A stretch of DNA of 36,987 nucleotides from Candidatus Komeilibacteria bacterium CG11_big_fil_rev_8_21_14_0_20_36_20 (GCA_002787405.1 PCWQ01000012.1:39471-76457); one strand, 5' to 3'. Numbered from the stretch's first letter, positions 8,487 to 16,294 are shown. Made by a program: numbers and translations. The notes: generated from the sequence alone by a model not told the origin.

Positions 8487-10052
8487 TTATAGACGCGAAC
8501 TTAAAATTTCTAATTCCTGAAACTGTTCTTTGGTTCTCTTAGCCAAATAATCCCAACCCCTTTTCAAATCAACCACCTGGATGTTTTGATAATCCTCCAA
8601 CCAAGCCAGTTGCTGTTGAGTCAGCTCTCCCACAATCTGCAAATTGTTAGCTTTTTTAAAAATGATACGGTACAGAGGTTTAAATAATTTACGGCGAATT
8701 GATGTAGCTTTTTGATAAATTTTTCCTTCATAGAGACTCAACAAAAGGGCCCGGCGCGAAAATAAAGAAAAAATAACGGCTGACAGCGATCCATAGCTAG
8801 CCATAATTCCCCAAACCACCTGATAATCCTTTTTTTTATTTAGCTGCAATATCTTAAAAGGTGCTAATAGGGGTAGTAAATATTTATCCAAGGCGTTGCC
8901 AAATCCTAAACGATAAACTGTTACTCGTCCGATTTTTTCTTGATCGGACAATCCTTTCTTCATCCGAGCGACAATTAAATCAAAATCATAGCCAGTCAAT
9001 CTATTGGTCATCTCTTTGACCGTCAATTCCGCCGGACCTTCCAGAGGATAATAACTCGGCGCACAAATTACTATTTTGGTTTTATTTTTCAACCTCTCTT
9101 GAAAATCACTAATGGTGTTAATTAATCCTCCTTTAAAATCAATGGTCGGCTGCCAATCCATTAAAGATTTAGCGCGGGCAATATCTGGGCATCTTTGTTT
9201 AGGATCTCCTAATCGTTCCGGGATCAAATCATAGTCAAGGTGGACGATCTTGCTTTGGCTTTTTGTATAATTTTTGATATCTTCGGCTAAGCTCTGAATT
9301 GTCCGCTCATCTGGATTACCTAAATTAATCGGCCTCATTCCAATTTTTTCCGACGGCAAAGCCATCATTTTATCTAGAGCAATGATTAAATCATCAATAT
9401 ACATAAAGCTACGGGATTGTTCGCCGCTACCATACACAGTTATATCATCAGTTAATAAAGCTTGTAAGATAAAATTAGAAATTACCCGACCATCATTAAA
9501 CATCATCCGCGGTCCGTAAATATTAAACAAACGAATAATGCGAACATCAACGCCGTATTGATCATGGTAATCCTTGCATAAAGATTCAGCCGCCCGCTTG
9601 CCTTCATCATAGCATGACCGCTTACCTAAAGGATCAACATTACCGAAATATTTTTCGTTTTGCGGATGCTCTAAAGGATCGCCGTAAACCTCTGAGGTGG
9701 AAGCCTGCATTATTTTGGCATTATACTTGCGAGCCATGTCCAGCATATTGCGCATGCCGTCCACACTGGTTCTTAAAGTCAAAACCGGATCAAACTGATA
9801 CTGTAAAGGGCTGGCTGGACAAGCTAAATTATATATTTCATCAATCTGTTCAAATTTTTGTTTAAGCGGCTCAATAATATTGTGCTTAATGAGTTTGAAA
9901 TTCTGATTGTCTAAAAAGGAGACAATATTCTCTTTTTTGCCGGAAAAAAAAGAATCCACGCAAATCACTTTGTGGCCTTTATTTAAATGGTGCCCACACA
10001 AATGTGACCCAATAAATCCTGCTCCGCCGGTAATTAAAACTGTTTTTTGCAT
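8487..10052 (-). CDS. UDP-glucuronate decarboxylase-like epimerase fused to a half glycosyltransferase
   Basis: 521 aa from the ATG at 10052; upstream in-frame residues lack homology, so this start is preferred. Residues 1-315 are an extended short-chain dehydrogenase: GGAGFIGSH at the N-terminus, STSEVYGDP, the YxxxK motif in SCYDEGKRAAES, RLFNIYGPRM and SFMYIDDL. This matches UDP-xylose synthase, which makes UDP-xylose from UDP-glucuronate. The remaining about 200 residues begin KIVICAPSYYPLEGPAEL and look like the acceptor-side Rossmann domain of a GT4-type glycosyltransferase. The donor-binding second domain is absent. The substrate of the enzyme half is supplied by UDP-glucose dehydrogenase; a short candidate lies at 28561. 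Confidence 0.8.
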   Translation of the reverse strand: MQKTVLITGGAGFIGSHLCGHHLNKGHKVICVDSFFSGKKENIVSFLDNQNFKLIKHNIIEPLKQKFEQIDEIYNLACPASPLQYQFDPVLTLRTSVDGMRNMLDMARKYNAKIMQASTSEVYGDPLEHPQNEKYFGNVDPLGKRSCYDEGKRAAESLCKDYHDQYGVDVRIIRLFNIYGPRMMFNDGRVISNFILQALLTDDITVYGSGEQSRSFMYIDDLIIALDKMMALPSEKIGMRPINLGNPDERTIQSLAEDIKNYTKSQSKIVHLDYDLIPERLGDPKQRCPDIARAKSLMDWQPTIDFKGGLINTISDFQERLKNKTKIVICAPSYYPLEGPAELTVKEMTNRLTGYDFDLIVARMKKGLSDQEKIGRVTVYRLGFGNALDKYLLPLLAPFKILQLNKKKDYQVVWGIMASYGSLSAVIFSLFSRRALLLSLYEGKIYQKATSIRRKLFKPLYRIIFKKANNLQIVGELTQQQLAWLEDYQNIQVVDLKRGWDYLAKRTKEQFQELEILSSRL

Positions 10053-10074
10053 TATAATTATTTCAAATCCTAGT

Positions 10075-10103
10075 ACTATATATTCTGCCCTAAATAAAGT
10101 CAA
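10075..10103 (-). promoter_or_regulatory. Promoter of the UXS-glycosyltransferase fusion
   Basis: TTGACT (10098-10103), 17-nt spacer, TATAGT (10075-10080) on the minus strand. The leader is about 17 nt. It overlaps the intergenic end of the methyltransferase gene and supports the ATG at 10052 over the longer reading. Confidence 0.65.
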
Positions 10104-10111
10104 TAGTCAAA

Positions 10112-10642
10112 TTAAACTTTATAAAAATAAATCTTTGTTTGGCTATTATTGATATCAATTATTTTGTCTGGCTGGACATCTTTTATTTGGTCAGCCAAAA
10201 TTATTACGATGGTTCCTAGTTTAGTTTCCTGTTTAATTTTCTGCCAGGCCTGCTGGACTGCCTGATCTACTAAAAACATATAAATAATGTCTGCTTGACT
10301 TAAATCTGCTTTTAGAAAATTCTGAAATTTTATCTTTACTTTAGATTTCTTAAATTTTGTCTTTAGCTTTGTATAACCGCAAAGCAACGGAGATAATTCA
10401 AAACCAACTAAACTAGCCGACTGATATTTTTCTGCTTGAAACAAAAACTCAGCTGTGCCGCAACCAAGTTCATAAATATTGGAATTAGAATTTATTTTTA
10501 AATTTTGAAATATTAAAGTTAATCGTTCTTGACTGGATTTTACATGAGGCACACGTACTATTAGCCAGACAATAATATTATAAAGCAAAAACAAAAAAGC
10601 TAGCAATAAAATTATTATTAAAATGTAAGTCGAATTAATCAT
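10112..10642 (-). CDS. Membrane-anchored class I methyltransferase (FAM173-like)
   Basis: 176 aa. A single N-terminal transmembrane segment (about 5-30) precedes a small Rossmann methyltransferase fold. Motif I is YELGCGTAEFLF (about 58-69), the acidic end of strand 2 is VGFELSP, and the later KADLSQADIIYMFLVDQ replaces the usual NPPY. This arrangement resembles the FAM173/ATPSCKMT group, which methylates lysine on membrane proteins; the substrate here is unknown. It has its own promoter and is predicted to be leaderless. Confidence 0.7.
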   Translation of the reverse strand: MINSTYILIIILLLAFLFLLYNIIVWLIVRVPHVKSSQERLTLIFQNLKINSNSNIYELGCGTAEFLFQAEKYQSASLVGFELSPLLCGYTKLKTKFKKSKVKIKFQNFLKADLSQADIIYMFLVDQAVQQAWQKIKQETKLGTIVIILADQIKDVQPDKIIDINNSQTKIYFYKV

Positions 10643-10649
10643 TGGGTTT

Positions 10650-10677
10650 ATTATAGCTTTTATTTTAAAAATCTCAA
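10650..10677 (-). promoter_or_regulatory. Promoter of the methyltransferase gene, leaderless
   Basis: TTGAGA (10672-10677), 16-nt spacer, TATAAT (10650-10655). Seven bases lie between the -10 box and the ATG at 10642, so the mRNA should start at or next to the start codon. Confidence 0.65.
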
Positions 10678-10683
10678 AGAAAA

Positions 10684-10709
10684 AATCGGGAACATGCTTG
10701 CTCCCGATT
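10684..10709 (-). terminator. Terminator of the small decayed gene
   Basis: AATCGGGA/TCCCGATT stem followed on the minus strand by TTTTTTC. It ends the transcription unit that starts at 10998-11026. Confidence 0.75.
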
Positions 10710-10747
10710 ATTGATTACAATTTGATAAATTCTAATTTTGAAAACAT

Positions 10748-10942
10748 TTAGCATAAATCGCTTGCTTTTACTCTGATCCTATAAGTATCGCCGTCAAATT
10801 CAACTCAGAAATCAATACCCTTAGGAAGATCAACAGCGTGACGTATTTTATTCTCGGATTAACAATCTGCTTTCTTTAATAGTCCGAAAATATAGTTAAA
10901 TGTTGTTTCCTCTCCGGCTTGCATTATTTTTGGTATCGGCAT
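10748..10942 (-). pseudogene. Small protein gene with two in-frame stops
   Basis: An ATG at 10942 is preceded by AGGAGAATTAAT, a good ribosome-binding site, and a strong promoter. The frame encodes 27 residues (MPIPKIMQAGEETTF...LKKADC), then TAA (10859-10861). The same frame continues with 17 protein-like residues (SENKIRHAVDLPKG...), a TGA (10805-10807) and 18 more (VEFDGDTYRIRVKAS...) before a final TAA. Sensible coding text on both sides of each stop suggests a roughly 64-aa gene that has decayed, or a 27-aa product plus remnant. No family was recognised. The rest of 10643-11060 holds only its promoter and terminator and that of its neighbour. Confidence 0.55.
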
Positions 10943-10997
10943 ATTAATTCTCCTATTCTTTTAGTGCCTATGAAAATAACAACTTTAATGACCCTTG

Positions 10998-11026
10998 ACA
11001 CTATCCTATTTAAATAATTTTGTCAA
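10998..11026 (-). promoter_or_regulatory. Strong promoter of the small decayed gene
   Basis: TTGACA (11021-11026), 17-nt spacer, TAGTGT (10998-11003), followed by a leader of about 50 nt and AGGAG. Confidence 0.65.
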
Positions 11027-11060
11027 TAATATACAAACAAAAAGGTAGCTGTTTTTTATA

Positions 11061-11645
11061 CTAACTACCTTTTTTCATAATTGCAATTACCGCTACCGTG
11101 CCGTTGCCAACCACTCCGTTTACAATCGGAAAAACTAGTTTGGCATAATCTCCATGAAAATCCATAAGATTAGCCGCGATAAGAAACAAATAAGCAGTCA
11201 CTCCCAAAAGCCATGGCAATGGTTTTTCTTTTAATCCGTTTTGTACCAAACCTCTTACGGTCGGATAAAATGAAATAAGTAAAATCACTTGCAAACAAAG
11301 ATTGGAAACGGTAGCATCAGTGAGTTTCCACAAGATACCAATAGAGAATGTCAGAACCAAAACTACCTTCTCTGTCTTGCCTAGAGGAGCGAATTTCTTC
11401 AAGGTGACAAAATAAACCAGCATGATTGCCAGCAGCACTGGCACAATTATTGCCAAAAAACTTTCAAAAAAATTTCCGACCATTCTGGAATAGGTTGCGC
11501 TATTCAACAGCATAACCGCCAGCCAAATAGACCAAGTAGCTGGATTGGGTATGGAATGACCATTCTTAGTCTGCAAAAAATAACTGACATAAACAGGGAT
11601 AATAATCAGCCCTGAAATCAGACCTAAAATTTCATTTATCTGCAA
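11061..11645 (-). CDS. Polytopic membrane protein, PQ-loop-like
   Basis: 194 aa with about seven hydrophobic segments. The first repeat reads IPVYVSYFLQTKNGHSIPNPATWSIW, and a second appears near VILLISFYPTVRGLVQNG. A proline-glutamine or similar turn inside paired three-helix bundles recalls PQ-loop/SemiSWEET-type transporters, but the match is loose and no substrate can be named. The start is TTG at 11645, chosen because AGGAG lies five bases upstream and no in-frame ATG follows. It lies 69 nt downstream of rarA on the same strand. Confidence 0.55.
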   Translation of the reverse strand: MQINEILGLISGLIIIPVYVSYFLQTKNGHSIPNPATWSIWLAVMLLNSATYSRMVGNFFESFLAIIVPVLLAIMLVYFVTLKKFAPLGKTEKVVLVLTFSIGILWKLTDATVSNLCLQVILLISFYPTVRGLVQNGLKEKPLPWLLGVTAYLFLIAANLMDFHGDYAKLVFPIVNGVVGNGTVAVIAIMKKGS

Positions 11646-11714
11646 TAGTCTCTCCTAATTTATTTTAATTTAATATTCTAAATTATCAAAGATTAACACG
11701 TTTATATAACCAAG

Positions 11715-12920
11715 TCAATCCGACAAATATTTATGATTTTTTATTTCTTCGGGAAAATACTGTTGCTCCTCGCGGTAGTCATAATTAGGACTGTATTTAT
11801 AATCCTTGCCGTAGCCCAAGTCTTTCATTAGTTTTGTTGGGGCATTGCGGATATGCAAAGGCACCGGCAAATTACCGTATTTTTTAACATCAGCTTGAGC
11901 CCGGCCATAGGCCACATAAAGACTATTTGATTTTTTACATTTGGCCATATAAACCACGGCTTGAGCCAAAATAACATTGCATTCGGGCAGACCCAAAAAA
12001 GAACAGGCCTGGTAAGCGGCTGTAGCTTGCTCTAAAGCGCGAGAATTAGCCGATCCAATGTCCTCGGAGGCAAATCTAACTAAGCGGCGGGCTACATACA
12101 AAGGATCCTCGCCGGCTTCCAGCATCCGTGCCAACCAATACAAAGCAGCATTAGCGTCCGAACCGCGCATTGATTTATGCAGAGCCGAAATAATATTATA
12201 ATGCTCTTCGCCATCTTTGTCATAGAGCAGATGCGATTTTTGAAAGGCCTCTTTGACCAAATCCAAATCAATTTTTTGGCTAATGGATCCGGCATATTCC
12301 AAAACATTGAGCGCCACCCGGGCATCACCGTTACTTAAGCTGGCAATAATGTCTTTGGCTTTATCTGTTATTTTAAGCTTTAATTTTCCTAATCCGTTTC
12401 CTTTGTCTGTTAAAGCACGGTCAATAATAGCTCGAATATGCTCGGGGTTTAATCTATCTAAGACAAAAATGTGGCAGCGCGATAATAAAGCGCCGCGCAC
12501 TTCAAAGCTGGGATTTTCCGTAGTGGCGCCAATAAGAACAATGGTTCCTTTTTCAACATGAGGCAGAAGCGCGTCCTGCTGAGCTTTGTTCCAACGGTGA
12601 ATTTCATCAATAAATAAAATTGTCTGCTTGTTTATTTTTTTATTTTGCTCAGCTCGGGAAATTACCCGACGCAAATCAGCCACCCCACTGGTTACAGCCG
12701 AAATTTGAATAAAATCGGAATTAGTCTGATTGGTAATAATATAGGCCAAAGTGGTTTTACCTGATCCAGGCGGCCCCCAAAAAATCATCGGCGGCACCCG
12801 GTCGCCAGTAATGGCCCGACGCAGCAGTTTGCCCTGACCGACAATCTTGTCCTGACCCAAAAAATCCTCCAAATCACGAGGTCTTATTCTATCAGCTAAA
12901 GGTGAAGTGTTAATAGCCAT
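11715..12920 (-). CDS. rarA: Replication-associated recombination protein A (AAA+ ATPase)
   Basis: 401 aa. RarA/MgsA family: PLADRIRPRDLEDFLGQ at the N-terminus, Walker A GPPGSGKT (49-56), Walker B ILFIDEIHR (101-109), sensor-1 region GATTENPSFEV, and the family-specific tail with YARRLVRFASEDIG and YKYSPNYD. It acts at stalled replication forks. The length is slightly short of the usual 430-450. The promoter puts the transcript start at the ATG itself. Confidence 0.95.
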   Translation of the reverse strand: MAINTSPLADRIRPRDLEDFLGQDKIVGQGKLLRRAITGDRVPPMIFWGPPGSGKTTLAYIITNQTNSDFIQISAVTSGVADLRRVISRAEQNKKINKQTILFIDEIHRWNKAQQDALLPHVEKGTIVLIGATTENPSFEVRGALLSRCHIFVLDRLNPEHIRAIIDRALTDKGNGLGKLKLKITDKAKDIIASLSNGDARVALNVLEYAGSISQKIDLDLVKEAFQKSHLLYDKDGEEHYNIISALHKSMRGSDANAALYWLARMLEAGEDPLYVARRLVRFASEDIGSANSRALEQATAAYQACSFLGLPECNVILAQAVVYMAKCKKSNSLYVAYGRAQADVKKYGNLPVPLHIRNAPTKLMKDLGYGKDYKYSPNYDYREEQQYFPEEIKNHKYLSD

Positions 12921-12926
12921 AAGATC

Positions 12927-12955
12927 ATCTTAGCAAGCGGCGGTGAAAAATTCAA
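12927..12955 (-). promoter_or_regulatory. rarA promoter, leaderless
   Basis: TTGAAT (12950-12955), 17-nt spacer, TAAGAT (12927-12932), six bases before the ATG at 12920. No Shine-Dalgarno. Confidence 0.65.
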
Positions 12956-12962
12956 ATATAAT

Positions 12963-12990
12963 AAAAACAACCCCTGTGGGTGTTTTTTTA
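12963..12990 (-). terminator. Terminator downstream of the TrmB-like gene
   Basis: AACACCC/GGGTTGTT stem on the minus strand followed by TTTATT; on the plus strand it is followed by seven T's. It lies about 150 nt after the TrmB-like stop and just upstream of the rarA promoter. The spacer 12991-13136 holds no gene. Confidence 0.6.
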
Positions 12991-13136
12991 TTTCTTTAGT
13001 TCCGATAGTCTACCTTGGCTCCTGGCAAATGCTGGAGCTGGACAATATCTTCTATCAGAACTTATTTTCAATCTGATTATAGTGAATTTTTTATACTTAA
13101 TTTATAGTATCTCTCATAATCATTTTAATTAATAAG

Positions 13137-13889
13137 TTAACTATTTTTAGCTGTTGCCCAGAGTAGATTAAATACTTGTTTCATAAAAGATGCTAATTCT
13201 TTACTTTCAATAATAAAACCAAAGTTTTCTTTTTCGGAAGATATAACTGATATTTTATTATCATAAATTTGAATTAAAGTTGAAAACTCAAAACTTTTTG
13301 GTAAAAATTTTACCTCTCTTAAAACCATTTTATCTGAAGCAAAAAACTCCCAATCTCTTTTTTCTTCAGATTTATCAGTTAACTGTCGTAAATTTTTCCT
13401 TATAATTTTCCTATCTCGTCTTTTCTCAATAAAATGTCTAGCATAAACCCTACCAAAACGTTCTAATACATTTACAATTGGTGAAAATGTATAAATAACT
13501 ATATCTTGGTAATTCAAAATATCTTCGAATACTTTTTTAATACCGTTTTCACCATCATAAAATGTTATTTTAGGTTTAAATTTAGTAGATGAGAAATGCT
13601 CTAATAAATCAGGTAAACAGCTCTCCGCTGTTTTTTTCTTTTCTTCAAACAAATTAATAATTTTATTAGGGTCTAAAGCAACATAATTTTTTGTTTTATG
13701 CTTTAAATCTATTTCAATTAAACCATCATTAGTTAATTCATCTAGTATTTTATAGGTGGTTGTACGCACTATGTCTGATTTTTTTGCAATTTGCTTAGCC
13801 GTAGCAGAACTTAATTCTAAACAAGTCAAATAAATCTTTGCTTTTTTATTACTAAAACCTAGTTTTTCTAGTAATTCTTTAGTTTCCAT
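13137..13889 (-). CDS. TrmB-family transcriptional regulator
   Basis: 250 aa. Residues 1-75 are a TrmB-type winged helix: LLEKLGFSNKKAKIYLTCLEL, TAKQIAKKSDIVRTTTYKILDEL and a wing with GLIEIDLKHKTKNY. A short coiled segment leads to a C-terminal domain of about 150 residues like those in one-component TrmB regulators, whose ligands are unknown. It is divergent from the radical SAM gene at 14062, with inverted repeats between them, so it probably regulates itself and that gene. Confidence 0.8.
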   Translation of the reverse strand: METKELLEKLGFSNKKAKIYLTCLELSSATAKQIAKKSDIVRTTTYKILDELTNDGLIEIDLKHKTKNYVALDPNKIINLFEEKKKTAESCLPDLLEHFSSTKFKPKITFYDGENGIKKVFEDILNYQDIVIYTFSPIVNVLERFGRVYARHFIEKRRDRKIIRKNLRQLTDKSEEKRDWEFFASDKMVLREVKFLPKSFEFSTLIQIYDNKISVISSEKENFGFIIESKELASFMKQVFNLLWATAKNS

Positions 13890-13893
13890 AATA

Positions 13894-13989
13894 AATTGTC
13901 TATAAATTATAACAATATAAATATACGTTTTTAATACTATTTTGTCAATGTTTTGTCTATTTTAGACAAATATGTCTAAAAATATAGAC
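13894..13989. promoter_or_regulatory. Operator cluster and TrmB-like promoter
   Basis: A perfect inverted repeat TTTGTCTA-TTT-TAGACAAA is at 13952-13970. A second weaker copy with arms GTCTA/TAGAC is at 13974-13989, and a related near-palindrome beginning TTGTCTATAA is at 13894-13913. On the minus strand TTGACA (13943-13948) with TATATT after 17 nt forms the regulator's promoter. The first repeat sits just upstream of its -35 box and the third lies between the promoter and the start codon. Repeated TGTCTA half-sites suggest a dimeric repressor, most simply the adjacent TrmB-like protein. Confidence 0.6.
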
Positions 13990-14061
13990 TATTATTAGTT
14001 TTTGATATATTTTTTTAAATTAATAGTTTGTACATTACAACTCAAATAAGGAGACGATGAA

Positions 14062-15420
14062 ATGAAAAACACATTTGATTGTTATATTGGCATACTGTCC
14101 AACGGAGAAATGCATTCTTTGTCTTCGGCTAAAATGGCTGCTCCCTTAGGACAGTTAGTTTTGGCTACTAAGGTGAATCAGATCAATGAAATACCAGCTA
14201 GGGTATATAATCTGGAAATTTCCAGTGAAGAGGATGTCAAAAATGACATTTTATCTTTAATTGGGGCTAGTAATAGTCCTTTGGCAAGTTTAACTTTATC
14301 TGCTGGTAATGTTTTTAACTCTTTAAAGTTAGCTGTTTGGCTTAAGTCGTTAGGTTGTACAGTTATCGTTGGCGGTCCAGAAGTCACAGAACTTAGTGCT
14401 AGTCATTATGCTAATTTATCAGCAGTTGATGCGGCAGTAGTGGGTAATGCTGAAAGCTTGATTTGTTGCCTAGTTAATGATGGGCTACAACAAGAATTGC
14501 CCAATCTATTCACCAAAGAGATTATTCCTGCTATTCAACATTTGCTTTTGGATTTTCAAAAAATCTCTGTTAATTATTTTTTATTGTTTGAATTATCAAA
14601 ACACGCTGGAGTCAGTATTCTATGGGGAAGTGATTGTCATTTAGCCAACAAAAGATGTTTTTTTTGCTCAAGGCAAAAGAAAGGGATTGGTTTTCGCGAT
14701 GAAAATCTAGTCTGGCAAGAGCTGGAAATTCCTTTACAGCATGGTATACATAAGTTCTATAACACAGCGGATACAATTGCCCGAAAACCAAAACAATTTC
14801 AACGATTTGTTGAGGCAAGGCCAGACAATTTCAAAAATACTATTCAAAAAGTATTTATCAATGCTACTCAAGTCAATGATGAAATTACTGGGTACTTACA
14901 TAGATTAAATGCTTGGACAGCAATCGGCATTGAGTCTTTAACTAGAGTAGAATCTTCTGGTAAAGGAAAAACTAACACCGATGACAATTATCGTGCCATT
15001 GATATTCTTGCTAAAAATAACGTCGATATGATTCTTACTTTTATTTTGGGTTTGCCGAATGAAAGTACAGAATCAATGCGTCGTGATGGTGAAAAGCTTC
15101 TAAGAATAATAGAAAAATATGGCAATCATATTGTTACCGTTACAGTTTCTCCTTTATTAATTACTATTGGGTCAAAAGCCTTTGAACGGTTTTACGATGC
15201 TTGCAATAGTAGCTTGCCGATTCGTCATCAAGGTGAATTCTACAATCCTTTATCTTGCTCGACTTTATATTTTAACAAGTTTTGTAGTGTTACCGAAGAT
15301 GATATCATTCGACAAATCTGTTATTTACAGATGGAAATAGCAAATATTAATCCAAACATTGTATTTGATTCAAAAGGCCTAGATCCTGAAAAGTACTTTA
15401 ATATTAAAACCTCAATTTAA
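14062..15420 (+). CDS. B12-binding-like/radical SAM protein with CX6CX2C cluster motif
   Basis: 452 aa. Residues about 1-140 resemble a cobalamin-binding Rossmann domain (LAVWLKSLGCTVIVGGPEVTE), though no DxHxxG motif is seen. A radical SAM core follows: SILWGSDC at 185-192, then C199 and C202, so the cluster cysteines are spaced CX6CX2C instead of CX3CX2C. AIGIESL and ILTFILGLPNES match the GxxES and glycine-rich loops of B12-radical SAM proteins. The product is unknown. The start is supported by AAGGAG eight bases upstream. It is divergent from the TrmB-like regulator and ends in a terminator that contains its stop codon. Confidence 0.7.
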   Translation: MKNTFDCYIGILSNGEMHSLSSAKMAAPLGQLVLATKVNQINEIPARVYNLEISSEEDVKNDILSLIGASNSPLASLTLSAGNVFNSLKLAVWLKSLGCTVIVGGPEVTELSASHYANLSAVDAAVVGNAESLICCLVNDGLQQELPNLFTKEIIPAIQHLLLDFQKISVNYFLLFELSKHAGVSILWGSDCHLANKRCFFCSRQKKGIGFRDENLVWQELEIPLQHGIHKFYNTADTIARKPKQFQRFVEARPDNFKNTIQKVFINATQVNDEITGYLHRLNAWTAIGIESLTRVESSGKGKTNTDDNYRAIDILAKNNVDMILTFILGLPNESTESMRRDGEKLLRIIEKYGNHIVTVTVSPLLITIGSKAFERFYDACNSSLPIRHQGEFYNPLSCSTLYFNKFCSVTEDDIIRQICYLQMEIANINPNIVFDSKGLDPEKYFNIKTSI

Positions 15421-15435
15421 AATTGAGGTTTTTTA
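15406..15435 (+). terminator. Terminator overlapping the stop codon of the radical SAM gene
   Basis: A perfect 13-bp stem AAAACCTCAATTT/AAATTGAGGTTTT (15406-15418, 15420-15432) followed by TT. The TAA stop (15418-15420) lies at the tip of the hairpin, so the last codons double as the terminator's left arm. The spacer 15436-15510 holds no gene. Confidence 0.8.
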
Positions 15436-15510
15436 ATACTCCTAATACAAAAATACACCTATTATGGCGAATTAGTTCCGATAGGCTACCCCTTACCAAC
15501 TGATAAGGGC

Positions 15511-15586
15511 TGGAGCGGGTAAGGGGAATCGAACCCCTATCTTCAGCTTGGAAGGCTGACATAATAAACCATTATACTATACCCGC
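15511..15586 (-). tRNA. tRNA-Gly (UCC)
   Basis: Cloverleaf on the minus strand: acceptor GCGGGTA, anticodon loop CTTCCAA with anticodon TCC, T-loop TTCGATT. CCA is encoded (15511-15513). It is the last of a minus-strand cluster Phe-Pro-Gly. Confidence 0.95.
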
Positions 15587-15589
15587 TAA

Positions 15590-15666
15590 TGGTCGGGGTG
15601 GCGAGACTCGAACTCGCGGCCTCATCGTCCCAAACGACGCGCGCTAGCCAACTGCGCCACACCCCG
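15590..15666 (-). tRNA. tRNA-Pro (UGG)
   Basis: Acceptor CGGGGTG/CACCCCG, anticodon loop TTTGGGA with anticodon TGG, T-loop TTCGAGT, encoded CCA (15590-15592). It is 3 nt upstream of tRNA-Gly. Confidence 0.95.
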
Positions 15667-15762
15667 ACTACGCTCTACGCTTTGCTCCGAGCTTCGTCGG
15701 GCACAGCCCGCTTATTAATAGAAAGTGGCCATGCCAACCGAAGCTCCGATAGGAGCATAGGT

Positions 15763-15837
<75 letters not shown>

Positions 15838-15889
15838 AAGTTAATAATATATTTTAATATTCCTTGCCAATGCCTGATTTCAAATATTT

Positions 15890-16255
15890 TTACCACTGCC
15901 TGTCCCGAGCGAAGTCGAGGGAAGCTACCGTGGCTTGATAATTAATTTTATTTTCTATTTTTCTTGTTTCTTTTATCTCTATCAATGTAAAACTGATCTT
16001 TGCTCCAATCTCTTTTTCTAAATCTATATCAAATATTCCAGCCAGATGCAATGCTCTCAAAACAACATCTCCTAACTCTTCGGCTACACTATCTCTGCCT
16101 TTCATTTTCCCCTTCCTATATGCCTCTAATACCTCTGAAATTTCAGCATGTAATAAAGCTAATTTTTCACCAAAGATAATCTCATCTGGCTTAGTACCCC
16201 AATTTTTTTCTTGGGCTAAATCCAAAATTAATTTTTATAAATCTTTTAGGTTCAT
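15890..16255 (-). pseudogene. Broken MazG-like nucleotide pyrophosphohydrolase
   Basis: The body is MazG-like: WGTKPDEIIFGEKLALLHAEI, SEVLEAYRKGK and AEELGDVVLRALHLAG carry the EExxE/ExxD helices that bind Mg-NTP. Such enzymes hydrolyse non-canonical NTPs. The natural ATG appears to be at 16255 (MNLKDL), but codon 7 is TAA (16235-16237), probably a former CAA. A TTG at 16225 could restart. The C-terminus is also odd: the last about 10 residues come from a palindromic repeat (15897-15925), and a plausible family-like ending lies in another frame. Confidence 0.65.
15897..15925. repeat. GAGCGAAGTCGA-type palindromic repeat
   Basis: GTCCCGAGCGAAGTCGAGGG forms an imperfect palindrome and is related to the GAGCGA...GTCGAAGGG tract in the 23S helix 25 expansion. 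It supplies the 3' end of the MazG-like reading frame. Confidence 0.5.
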
Positions 16256-16277
16256 ATTTTTAAGGCAAGCTGACTGT

Positions 16278-16294
16278 TGGGCATGAGAGGACTT
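16278..16294 (-). pseudogene. 3' fragment of a second tRNA-Ile
   Basis: Seventeen bases match the 3' end (T-loop end, T-stem strand, acceptor, discriminator A) of the intact tRNA-Ile with one difference. Its T-stem partner AGAGG survives, but the T-loop is interrupted by a GC-rich palindrome (CCCGC...GGCGGG). CCA is not encoded. Confidence 0.6.

Noticed and set aside
10052-10103. Longer start for the UXS-like fusion at 10103
   Set aside because: The extra 17 residues lack family similarity, and a promoter -10 box lies inside them.
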